Source: AC-69 sp044867345
GTDB taxonomy: Bacteria; Actinomycetota; UBA4738; HRBIN12
DNA: 25,944 nt
Assembly: GCA_044867345.1 (NCBI GenBank)
Contig: JBIOUU010000047.1
Location: 1-25,944 of the forward strand
Direction of reading: 5' to 3'
Positions within the stretch are counted from its first letter, which is position 1. Every line of letters begins with the position of its first letter. The notes beneath the pieces were generated by a model. It was not told the DNA's origin and did not search any database. It saw only the letters and a list, made by a program, of their open reading frames with translations. Of the stretch, positions 7,395-13,780 are shown piece after piece. A program made the position numbers and the translations under genes.

Positions 7395-7550
7395 ATGTGC
7401 CTGTCATGTGGGTGTGGTGAGCCGGACGCCGACCACGGCGATCCCCGGCACATCACGATGGAGGACCTGAGGAAGGCCGCCGAGGCGGCCGAGATCAGCC
7501 CGCAGGAGGCCGCGGAGAACATCAAGGCCACCATGGCCAAGGCCTCGTAA
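7395..7550 (+). CDS. Small Cys-rich protein starting MCLSCGCG (51 aa)
   Basis: A strong Shine-Dalgarno (GGAAGGAGG, 7382-7390) lies 4 nt before ATG 7395, which fixes this start. The 51-aa protein opens with MCLSCGCGEPDADHGDP, a C-x2-C-x-C cluster with nearby Asp and His able to bind a metal. It continues with a helical, Ala/Glu-rich region (ITMEDLRKAAEAAEISPQEA, then AENIKATMAKAS). Similar short MCxxCGCG proteins occur as hypotheticals in Actinobacteria, from memory. A possible -10 (TACGAT, 7338-7343) sits upstream and a GC-rich hairpin follows the stop. Function unknown. Confidence 0.8.
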   Translation: MCLSCGCGEPDADHGDPRHITMEDLRKAAEAAEISPQEAAENIKATMAKAS

Positions 7551-7563
7551 GGGCGGTCGGTGG

Positions 7564-7589
7564 GCCCCGGAACGCGAGCGCTCCGGGGC
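7564..7589 (+). terminator. GC-rich hairpin after the Cys-rich gene
   Basis: GCCCCGGA (7564-7571) pairs perfectly with TCCGGGGC (7582-7589) around a 10-nt loop, 13 nt after the stop at 7550. The downstream tract is C-rich with only a few T, so it is a plausible but not classical intrinsic terminator. Confidence 0.45.
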
Positions 7590-7611
7590 TCCCCCTTCTG
7601 AGAGGGCGAGC

Positions 7612-8103
7612 ATGGGGAACCGCTGGACGCTCAAGGACGTGGTGCAGGGAAAGCCGCTTCACCACCCGAGCCATCCCATGTTCGTGCACTTCCCGGTGGC
7701 CTTCTATTTCGGGGCGCTTGGGCTCGACGTGCTCTCGCGGCTCGGCGGGTTCCCCGCCGCGCCGCTCGCCGGGACCTGGCTCCTGGTCGGGGCCTTCGCC
7801 GGGACGGCCTTCGCCGCGCTCACCGGCCTGGTGGACTGGTGGGGGATGGTGCCGGGCTCGAGGAAGCGCCGGTGGGCGACATGGCACATGGCGTTGCAGC
7901 TCACCACGCTGGCGATCTTCCTGGTCGACTTCGCCATCCGGTGGCCGGACCGCCATCAGCCCGAGGCCGACGCGCTGTGGATCGGGCTGGAGGTCGTCGG
8001 GGTCTCCGTCCTCGCGGTGGCCCAGTGGTTCGGCGGGGTGCTCGTGTACCGGATGGGCATGCGGGTCTCGACCGCGGAGGGTGCCGGGACCGAACGCGGG
8101 TGA
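7612..8103 (+). CDS. DUF2231 family membrane protein
   Basis: This 163-aa protein has the DUF2231 signature HHPSHPMFVHFPVAFYFGAL near residues 17-36 and about four transmembrane segments (around 24-42, 52-76, 92-110 and 125-146). His and Trp residues flank the helices (TGLVDWWGMV, WHMALQLT), which in this family may bind heme or metal, though that is not established here. ATG 7612 is preceded by GAGAGGG with a 5-nt gap. The tail AEGAGTERG is hydrophilic. It is followed by two-component-system debris, so nothing downstream indicates a partner. Confidence 0.85.
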   Translation: MGNRWTLKDVVQGKPLHHPSHPMFVHFPVAFYFGALGLDVLSRLGGFPAAPLAGTWLLVGAFAGTAFAALTGLVDWWGMVPGSRKRRWATWHMALQLTTLAIFLVDFAIRWPDRHQPEADALWIGLEVVGVSVLAVAQWFGGVLVYRMGMRVSTAEGAGTERG

Positions 8104-8105
8104 GC

Positions 8106-8356
8106 CGGCCCCGCGCCGAGGCCGTGGCGGCCGGCAGGCGGACCTCGAAGCAGGTGCCCCGGCCGAGCTCGCTCGTGCACCGTCCCGCCGTGGTTCTCCA
8201 CCACATGCTTGACGATGGACAGGCCGAGGCCGGTCCCACCGGTCTCCCTCGAACGCGCTCGGTCGACCCGGTAGAACCGCTCGAAGATCCGGGGGAGCTT
8301 CCCTCGTGGGGATGCCCACGCCGGTGTCGGCCACCGCGAGCACGACGTCGTCACCA
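8106..8356 (-). pseudogene. PhoR-like sensor histidine kinase remnant (ATPase domain only, two frameshifts)
   Basis: Reading the minus strand gives the C-terminal half of an HK catalytic domain in three frames: DDVVLAVADTGVGIP (G1 box), then KLPRIFERFYRVDRARS and ETGGTGLGLSIVKHVVENHG (F and G2 boxes), then SELGRGTCFEVRLPA (last strand). The breaks are near 8300-8306 and 8170-8178 and each looks like a one-base indel. The N-terminal sensor, HAMP and DHp regions are absent, and there is no proper stop at the end. The domain resembles PhoR/PhoB-partner kinases (F-box IFERFYRVDRARS). It abuts a regulator fragment in the opposite orientation. Sequencing error could explain a frameshift but not the truncation. 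Confidence 0.88.
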
Positions 8357-8357
8357 T

Positions 8358-8570
8358 CAGTTCGAGCTGCTCCAAGCCTTGATCCGTCGCAAGGGCCGGC
8401 TTCTGACTCGCGACTTCCTCATCGATGAGGTGTGGGGACCCGACTACTTCGGCGACACGAAGACGCTCGATGTCCAGGTGAAACGACTGCGGCGCAAGAT
8501 CGAGGAGGATCCGCACCGGCCAGTGCATCTCTTGACGGTGCGCGGCCTCGGCTACAAGTTCGTGGACTGA
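8358..8570 (+). pseudogene. PhoP/PhoB-type response regulator remnant (winged-helix domain only)
   Basis: The plus strand encodes QFELLQALIRRKGRLLTRDF, then LIDEVWGPDYFGDTKTLDVQ and VKRLRRKIEEDPHRP, ending LLTVRGLGYKFVD with a natural TGA at 8568-8570. This is the C-terminal OmpR/PhoB winged-helix DNA-binding domain with its recognition helix. The receiver domain and any start codon near the fragment are missing: upstream in-frame sequence is antisense to the kinase remnant. The 70 codons are otherwise intact, so decay is recent or some selection remains. The phosphate-transport operon starts 81 nt downstream, which fits a former phosphate-responsive regulator. Confidence 0.88.
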
Positions 8571-8615
8571 CGCCTCGGTTGGACAAGGCCGCCTCGCGTC
8601 GCTAGCGTTCGCCCC

Positions 8616-8639
8616 CGGCCGGCCATCCGGGACCGGCCG
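8616..8639 (+). promoter_or_regulatory. Stem-loop just before the DUF47-PiT operon
   Basis: CGGCCGG (8616-8622) pairs with CCGGCCG (8633-8639) around a 10-nt loop, ending 1 nt before the GGAGGG ribosome binding site (8641-8646). It could act as a terminator of the regulator fragment or modulate initiation. Confidence 0.35.
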
Positions 8640-8651
8640 AGGAGGGCGACC

Positions 8652-9269
8652 GTGTCGTTTCAGGCCATTCCCCGGGAGCGGGGCTTCTTCGACCTGCTCG
8701 AGCGCGCCGCGGACGGCGTCGCCGACGGGGCGCGAGAGCTCCGGACCCTGGTTGAAGACTTCGAGCGAGCCGACGAGTATCGGGGACGCATCCAGGAGCT
8801 GGAGCACGAGGGCGACGAGCTGACCCATCAGGTCATGGCCCTCCTCGACACGACGTTCGTCGTGCCGGTGGACCGACACGATATCCACCAACTGGCGTCC
8901 TCCTTAGATGACGTCCTCGACGCGATCGAGGCCGTCGCCGACCTGGTCGTCCTGTACCGGATCGGGGAGCCGATCCCACAGTTCCGGCAGCAGGCCGACG
9001 TGCTCTCCGCTGCCGCGAAAGCGGTGAGCCGGGTCGTACATGGGCTGCGATCCATGCGGACGATGGAGCGATCCTGGGTCGACATCGTCAGGCTGGAACG
9101 AGACGGCGACCATGTGTATCGGCGCGCCGTCGCGGCTCTCTATTCCGGGGAGTACAAAGCGATGGACGTCCTGAAGTGGAAGGACATCCTGAAGAACATG
9201 GAACAGGCCATCGATCGTTGCCAGGACATCGCGAACACCGTCGAGTCCATCGCTCTCAAGTACGCTTGA
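8652..9269 (+). CDS. DUF47 / PhoU-like PiT accessory protein (copy 1)
   Basis: The 205-aa all-helical protein belongs to the DUF47 family, PhoU-related proteins that usually accompany PiT phosphate permeases. Conserved segments are IQELEHEGDELTHQV, LLDTTFVVPVDRHDIHQLAS, SLDDVLDAIEAVADLV, and GDHVYRRAVAALYSGEYKAM near the C-terminus; the acidic clusters are those that bind metal in PhoU. GTG 8652 has GGAGGG 5 nt upstream. The TGA overlaps the PiT start (TGATG), so the two proteins are coupled. It probably regulates the permease from the cytoplasmic side. Copy 2 lies at 10462-11085 on the other strand. Confidence 0.93.
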   Translation: MSFQAIPRERGFFDLLERAADGVADGARELRTLVEDFERADEYRGRIQELEHEGDELTHQVMALLDTTFVVPVDRHDIHQLASSLDDVLDAIEAVADLVVLYRIGEPIPQFRQQADVLSAAAKAVSRVVHGLRSMRTMERSWVDIVRLERDGDHVYRRAVAALYSGEYKAMDVLKWKDILKNMEQAIDRCQDIANTVESIALKYA

Positions 9270-10258
9270 TGAACCTCGCGCTCGTGTCGATCGTCGCCGT
9301 GGCCCTGGCGTTCGACTTCTTCAATGGGTTCCACGACGCGGCCAATTCCATCGCAACGGTCGTCTCGACCCGCGTCCTCTCGCCGAGGCTGGCGGTGGCG
9401 TGGGCTGCGTTCTTCAACTTTGCGGCATTCCTGATCTTCGGAACGGCGGTGGCCAGCACGATCGCCAAGGACGTGGTCGATCAGAGCATCCTCACGAACC
9501 CGGTCATCTTCTCCGGACTGGTGGGGGCCATCGCATGGGACGTGATCACCTGGTACCTCGGTCTGCCCACGAGCTCGTCGCACGCCCTGGTCGGGGGGAT
9601 GGCCGGGTCCGCCGTGGGGAGCGCGGGGTGGCATGCGTTGATCGCCTCCGGCCTTCAGAAGATCGCGGTATTCATCGTGCTTTCGCCGATCATCGGACTC
9701 CTGCTCGGCTTCACCATCCTGGTCCTCGTCTATTGGGCCTTCCATCGCTACAGGAAGGTCCATCGGCTGAACCGGGGGTTCCGCCGAGCGCAGTTGGTCT
9801 CGGCGGCAGCCTTCAGCCTCGGCCACGGGGCGAACGACGCGCAGAAGACGATGGGGGTGATCCTGGCCCTGCTCATCGCGAACGGCGTCGTCGAGAAGAC
9901 GGCATCCGTGCCGCTGTGGGTCGTGCTGTCGGCGCACACCGCCATCGGCCTGGGGACCCTGTTCGGTGGGTGGCGGATCGTCCACACCATGGGCTCCCGC
10001 ATCACCAAGCTCAACCCGGTTGCCGGGATGAGCGCGGAGCTGGCAGCCGCCTTGACCCTGTTCTTCACCGCCCACGCAGGCATCCCCGTCTCCACCACCC
10101 ACACCATCACCGGGGCGATCGTGGGCGTGGGAACGACCCAGCGCTTGGGGGCTGTCCGATGGGGGATCGCCAGCCGTGTGGTGTGGGCATGGGTCCTCAC
10201 GATCCCCGGTGCATTCGTCGTGGCCTGGCTGGTGTATCAGCCGGTGAGGGCGCTCTGA
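9269..10258 (+). CDS. pit: PiT-family inorganic phosphate transporter
   Basis: This 329-aa membrane protein of about ten helices has the two inverted PiT repeats. N-terminal signatures are FNGFHDAANS (18-27) and GLPTSSSHAL (98-107); the C-terminal counterparts are GHGANDAQKT (185-194) and GIPVSTTHTI (271-280). The family imports phosphate, often as a metal-phosphate complex, with H+ or Na+. ATG 9269 overlaps the DUF47 stop by one base, and its own TGA overlaps the next small gene in the same way, so three genes form one coupled operon. The first signature reads NGFHDAANS in place of the more common GANDxANA, a normal variant of DUF47-linked permeases. Confidence 0.96.
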   Translation: MNLALVSIVAVALAFDFFNGFHDAANSIATVVSTRVLSPRLAVAWAAFFNFAAFLIFGTAVASTIAKDVVDQSILTNPVIFSGLVGAIAWDVITWYLGLPTSSSHALVGGMAGSAVGSAGWHALIASGLQKIAVFIVLSPIIGLLLGFTILVLVYWAFHRYRKVHRLNRGFRRAQLVSAAAFSLGHGANDAQKTMGVILALLIANGVVEKTASVPLWVVLSAHTAIGLGTLFGGWRIVHTMGSRITKLNPVAGMSAELAAALTLFFTAHAGIPVSTTHTITGAIVGVGTTQRLGAVRWGIASRVVWAWVLTIPGAFVVAWLVYQPVRAL

Positions 10259-10455
10259 TGGGGGCCGGCCGGCGTCCGCTGTTCTTCTTCGTCCTCGGCC
10301 TTCTCTGCCTTCTGCTCGCCCCAGTCACGCCCGGCGAGTTCCGGTGGGTGAACTACTCGATGTTCGGCCTGGCGCTGCTCTGGACGGTCGCGCTCGGCCT
10401 CGAGGAGGTCGGGAACCTGCGCGAGGGCGAGGTACGCAACCGCGACGGCGGGTAG
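10258..10455 (+). CDS. 65-aa two-helix membrane protein coupled to pit
   Basis: ATG 10258 overlaps the pit TGA (TGATG), which supports real translation. The protein has two hydrophobic segments (about 8-24 FFFVLGLLCLLLAPVTP and 32-48 NYSMFGLALLWTVALGL) and a charged tail ending EEVGNLREGEVRNRDGG. I do not recognise a family. Position and coupling suggest a small subunit or modulator of the permease. It ends 6 nt before the convergent stop of DUF47 copy 2. Confidence 0.72.
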   Translation: MGAGRRPLFFFVLGLLCLLLAPVTPGEFRWVNYSMFGLALLWTVALGLEEVGNLREGEVRNRDGG

Positions 10456-10461
10456 CGGTGG

Positions 10462-11085
10462 CTACGCGTTCTTCAGGACGATGGACTCGATGATGTTGGC
10501 CACGTTCTCCAGGCCGTCCAGCGCCTCCTCGAGATTCTCGATGACCTCCTTCCAACGCAGGACGTCCATCGCCCGATACTCTCCTGAGAACAGCTCCGCG
10601 ACCGCGTGCCGGTAGATCCGGTCCCCCTCGTTCTCCAGGGTGTTGATCTCGACCCAATAGGGCTGGAGCCGGTCGCGGTCCATCTTCGGCAGGAGCCGCA
10701 TGGCCTGCTCGGTCTGATCCGCCGCCCGGAGGAGCACATCCACTTGCTCTTTCATCTGCGGAAGCGGGGCCTCGATCCCGTGCAGGAGGAACAGGTCGGC
10801 GACCGCGTCCACCGCATCGAGCACGTCGTCCAATGCGGTGGCCAGCTGGTAGATGTCCTCCCGGTCCATGGGGGTGATGAACGACGTGTTCAGTCGGCGG
10901 ATGATGGCGTGGGTCACCTCGTCGCCCTCGTGCTCCCGGTCCCTGATACGGCGGACCTTGAGGTCGACGTCCTGGTAGTCCTCGATGAGGTCCTTCAACA
11001 GCTCCGTGGTCTCCCGGAGATTGCGGGTGGACTCCTGGAACAGATCGAAGAACTCCTCCGCCCGATGCGAGATCTTCAGCTTCAC
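10462..11085 (-). CDS. DUF47 / PhoU-like PiT accessory protein (copy 2)
   Basis: This 207-aa paralogue of the gene at 8652 shares the same blocks: RIRDREHEGDEVTHAIIRRL, TSFITPMDREDIYQLATALD, DVLDAVDAVADLFLLH, and GDRIYRHAVAELFSGEYRAM. GTG 11085 has GGGAGG 6 nt upstream, so unlike many genes here it has a leader. It is convergent with the DUF47-pit operon and no second permease is adjacent. It may serve the same PiT protein under different control, or a transporter elsewhere. Start and family are firm; partner is inferred. Confidence 0.92.
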   Translation of the reverse strand: MKLKISHRAEEFFDLFQESTRNLRETTELLKDLIEDYQDVDLKVRRIRDREHEGDEVTHAIIRRLNTSFITPMDREDIYQLATALDDVLDAVDAVADLFLLHGIEAPLPQMKEQVDVLLRAADQTEQAMRLLPKMDRDRLQPYWVEINTLENEGDRIYRHAVAELFSGEYRAMDVLRWKEVIENLEEALDGLENVANIIESIVLKNA

Positions 11086-11159
11086 GGATCCTCCCGAGCC
11101 CGCCGGTCGCGCCACTCTTAGCACACCGGCGAGGTCCCGGCACGCCCATGTGCGGCCGG

Positions 11160-11927
11160 TCACCATAGCCGGCGGAGGGTGCTGGCGATGTTCCCGATCG
11201 CCTCGAACCCGAGCCGTTGGTATAGCGACAGGGCCTCGGCGCCGGGCTCCGCCAGCAGATACAGGTGATCGAGGTCGGAGCGGCGGGCCTCCCAGGCGAT
11301 CCGCCGGACGATGGCGCCACCGTATCCGCGGCGGCGAGCCTCGGGGAACGTGACGACGTGGTCGACGTATCCGACGCCTTTCATCCCGATCAGCGACCCG
11401 AGGGCTCGCGGACGCCCGTCCTCGAGCACGGCGAACCACCGCTTGCCCGCCGGGATCAGCACCTCGCGTTCGATGTCCACGAGCTGTTGGATCGCTTCCT
11501 CCTCGGTGATCCCGAACTCGCCGAGGGACCCCCGATACGCGAGCCAGAAGCTCGGATCGTGGGGGTCGACCTCCTGCACGTCGACGACGCTCGGCGGGTC
11601 GGGCGCCGGTCCCCGCAACTCCATCGCCACGTCCCAGGAGAGGCGGTCTCCCCGCGTGCTGGCTTCGGAGAGGAGCGCGGTGAGCTGCTCGGGATGGAAC
11701 ACCACCATGTGGGCGTGCCGGGCCCCGGCTCGGTCCATGACCGGCAGGAGCGACGTTTCCACCTCCGCGAGCGAGAGAGCAGGGTCGTCCGTCTCGACCC
11801 GCGCGTAGTTGACGTCCCAGACACCGGGGAACCGCGAGTCGGCGACGACCCCACCCCACCACACGGGCTCGACGCTTTCGAACGTCGAGTCCAGAGCTCG
11901 CCAGAACCGGAGGAGAGGCTCGAGCAC
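11160..11927 (-). CDS. GNAT family N-acetyltransferase
   Basis: The 255-aa protein has a C-terminal GNAT domain (about 130-250). Visible elements are GSLIGMKGVGYVDHVVTFPE (beta4), the acetyl-CoA loop EARRRGYGGAIVRRI with R-R-x-G-Y-G, and the LYQRLGFEAIG end motif. The N-terminal 120 residues (FWRALDSTFESVEPVWWGGV, then HAHMVVFHPEQLTAL) look like a degenerate GNAT-type half, a two-domain layout common in Actinobacteria. GTG 11927 is chosen because TACACT ends 7 nt before it and the antisense frame upstream is shared with the divergent CorA promoter. The acceptor substrate is unknown. Confidence 0.87.
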   Translation of the reverse strand: MLEPLLRFWRALDSTFESVEPVWWGGVVADSRFPGVWDVNYARVETDDPALSLAEVETSLLPVMDRAGARHAHMVVFHPEQLTALLSEASTRGDRLSWDVAMELRGPAPDPPSVVDVQEVDPHDPSFWLAYRGSLGEFGITEEEAIQQLVDIEREVLIPAGKRWFAVLEDGRPRALGSLIGMKGVGYVDHVVTFPEARRRGYGGAIVRRIAWEARRSDLDHLYLLAEPGAEALSLYQRLGFEAIGNIASTLRRLW

Positions 11928-11934
11928 GCGGGCG

Positions 11935-11940
11935 AGTGTA
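11935..11940 (-). promoter_or_regulatory. Predicted -10 box of the GNAT gene
   Basis: TACACT on the minus strand is followed by 7 nt and GTG 11927. It lies 14 nt from the opposed corA -10 box. Confidence 0.5.
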
Positions 11941-11954
11941 GCGTCGGGCTGCGG

Positions 11955-11960
11955 TACGCT
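11955..11960 (+). promoter_or_regulatory. Predicted -10 box of corA
   Basis: TACGCT is followed by 9 nt and GTG 11970, so the transcript would have at most a few leader bases. No ribosome binding site is visible. Confidence 0.45.
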
Positions 11961-11969
11961 CGGCCCGAC

Positions 11970-12947
11970 GTGATCACGTGCCGCCACTACCGCGAAGGTG
12001 TCCTGGAGGACGAGAAACCCTTCGACCTCGCCGAGGTGGCCGCCGCCGGCAAGGCCGGCACGCGAGTGTGGCTCGACGCGATCGAGCCCTCCGACGAGGA
12101 GCTCAAGCAGCTCCAGGACGCCTTCGGCCTGCACCATCTCTCGATCGAGGACAGCATCCGGTGGGGGCAGCGCTCGAAGGTCGAGTTCTATCCCCAGTAC
12201 GTCTTTCTGGTGTCGCACGGCCTCCAGCTCGACCAAGAGAACGAGCTGGACGACAGCGAGCTCCACCTGTTCGCCCGACAGGGGGTCTACGTCATCACGG
12301 TCCGGCGAAAGCCCATGCTCGACTTCGGGCCGGCGATCAAGCGCATGCAGGGCGAGCAAGGGATGCAGCATGAGGGGATCGGCTTCATCCTGTACCTGCT
12401 CCTCGACGAGATCGTGGACGGGTACCTGGACACGATCGACCGTCTCGAGGACCTGTCGGACGACATCGAGGAGCGTGTCAGTGCCGAGGACGAGGAGGCG
12501 GCGTCGGAGGGCCTGGCCCAGGACATCTTCCACCTCCGCCAGACAGTGGTCCGGTTCCGGCGGCTGGCGGTACCCATGCGGGAGGTCCTCGACCTCCTGA
12601 TGGAGGCGGAGGGGATCGTGACGCCGACGCTCGCCCCGTACTACCGGGACGTGATGGACCACACGATCCGGACCACGGAGCTGATGGACAACATCCGGGA
12701 CCTGCTCACGGCGGCCAGAGAGCTCCAGCTGGCGCAGGTGTCGAATCGCCTCAATGTAGTGATGAAGAAGGTGACGTCGTGGGGGGCCATCATCCTGCTG
12801 CCCACGCTCATCGCCGGAATCTACGGGATGAACTTCAGGAACATGCCCGAGCTGTCGTGGACGATCGGGTATCCACTCGCCCTCGGCCTCATGGCGACCT
12901 CCGGGTTCCTCTTGTATCGGGGGTTCAAGAAGCGAGACTGGCTGTAG
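11970..12947 (+). CDS. corA: CorA-family magnesium/divalent cation channel
   Basis: This 325-aa protein has a cytoplasmic alpha/beta domain (about 1-130), a long helical stalk (about 135-265, LRQTVVRFRRLAVPMREVLD) and two C-terminal membrane helices (about 271-288 and 298-316). The family selectivity motif is IYGMNF, with GMN at 286-288, and the basic C-terminal end is FKKRDWL. It forms a pentameric channel for Mg2+ in the membrane. GTG 11970 is the start that gives VITCRHYREGVLEDEKPF, like other CorA N-termini. A small unknown gene follows 2 nt after the stop, and the GNAT gene is divergent. Confidence 0.95.
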   Translation: MITCRHYREGVLEDEKPFDLAEVAAAGKAGTRVWLDAIEPSDEELKQLQDAFGLHHLSIEDSIRWGQRSKVEFYPQYVFLVSHGLQLDQENELDDSELHLFARQGVYVITVRRKPMLDFGPAIKRMQGEQGMQHEGIGFILYLLLDEIVDGYLDTIDRLEDLSDDIEERVSAEDEEAASEGLAQDIFHLRQTVVRFRRLAVPMREVLDLLMEAEGIVTPTLAPYYRDVMDHTIRTTELMDNIRDLLTAARELQLAQVSNRLNVVMKKVTSWGAIILLPTLIAGIYGMNFRNMPELSWTIGYPLALGLMATSGFLLYRGFKKRDWL

Positions 12948-12949
12948 CG

Positions 12950-13279
12950 GTGTGCCGGGCCCTGATGGTGTTGTGCGTGGCATCCGACCGGCAGGCGCTG
13001 ACGGACATGAAGCGGGCCGCCGTGTCGGCGGAGTGGGAGCTCGCGCCTGGGGCGACCACCGAAAGCGACGCCCTGACCCAGCTCGAGACGGAGCGGCCAC
13101 ACGTCCTGGTGGTGTTCGGCGAGTTCGAGGACCTCGTGTCGTGGGCCCGGGAGACCCGGCCGTTCCTGCGGATCGTCTGCGACCGCGACGTGCCGGGCGC
13201 CACGGTAGTGGTTGGAAGCCCGGAGGAGATCCGCGATGCCGTGAAAGGCCTGCCCCGTCCCGGCGGGCCTGTACGCTAG
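12950..13279 (+). CDS. Small hypothetical protein, receiver-like alpha/beta pattern (109 aa)
   Basis: GTG 12950 begins 2 nt after the corA stop; an ATG at 12965 is the alternative. The protein alternates strands and helices like a response-regulator receiver: ALMVLCVASDRQALTDMKRA (beta1-alpha1), ERPHVLVVFGEFEDLVSWA (beta3-alpha3 region) and TRPFLRIVCDRDVPGATVVV, ending SPEEIRDAVKGLP. The phosphorylatable Asp after beta3 is replaced by Gly/Glu (VFGEFED), so it would be a pseudo-receiver at best. I do not recognise a named family. Co-transcription with corA is likely from spacing. Confidence 0.65.
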   Translation: MCRALMVLCVASDRQALTDMKRAAVSAEWELAPGATTESDALTQLETERPHVLVVFGEFEDLVSWARETRPFLRIVCDRDVPGATVVVGSPEEIRDAVKGLPRPGGPVR

Positions 13280-13780
13280 GCCCGGTCAGGCACAGGACGG
13301 GTTAGGAGATCGAGGCTCCGGAGCGGCACTCCCTCCCGGGTCGGGACTCAAAGGCGGGCCGGGTCCTGCGCTCATCCCCCATAGGGAGGTTGCGACCCGG
13401 GAGAGGCTGGCTCGAGGACCAACTCGACGCGCCTGCCGAGTCGCCGGAGGCGAAGTCACTGATCGATGTTTGGCCCGCTGTGATGATCGTGGGCCAGCCA
13501 GTCGTCGCGCCCAACACGATCGAGGAACTGGAGCGCGCCGAGGCGGAACAACCGACGCATGGCTGAGACGACGATCTCGATGGCCGCGCCAACACTATTC
13601 GGCCATCTGGTCGCGCTATCTGCAGGGCGGCTCTGTCGGGAAGGAAGACGGTACGACTGCAAGTCAACGCGGCAGGTCGATGGCTCAGGCACAACCTCCT
13701 CGATTTGCAGGATGGGCGCCCCTGCGGTTGGATGCACCGACGGTCATGGCCGTGACCCACGGTATGGAAGGGGGATCCCC
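13280..13780. other. 500-bp stretch without an assured gene; coding-like tail at about 13390-13566
   Basis: Between two real genes the plus strand holds an open frame (13306-13566, TGA) with coding-like codon use. Its most protein-like part reads GWLEDQLDAPAESPEAKSLI, then DVWPAVMIVGQPVVAPNTIE and ELERAEAEQPTHG. No ATG/GTG start with a ribosome binding site exists; TTG 13390 directly abuts GGGAGG, with no usable spacing. It may be the C-terminal end of a truncated gene. The rest (13567-13760) holds the leader of the DUF839 gene and nothing I recognise. Confidence 0.35.

Noticed and set aside
8106..8356. Kinase remnant as a mere sequencing error in a complete gene
   Set aside because: Indel errors could cause frameshifts, but the sensor and dimerisation regions are absent and an oppositely oriented regulator fragment abuts it.
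11160..13100. Extension of the GNAT frame upstream to 13100
   Set aside because: The extra sequence is antisense to corA; the GNAT homology begins near GTG 11927.
13559..13780. Earlier ATG start for the DUF839 protein
   Set aside because: The extra 74 residues would bury the signal peptide; GTG 13781 has a good ribosome binding site and starts right at the signal sequence.
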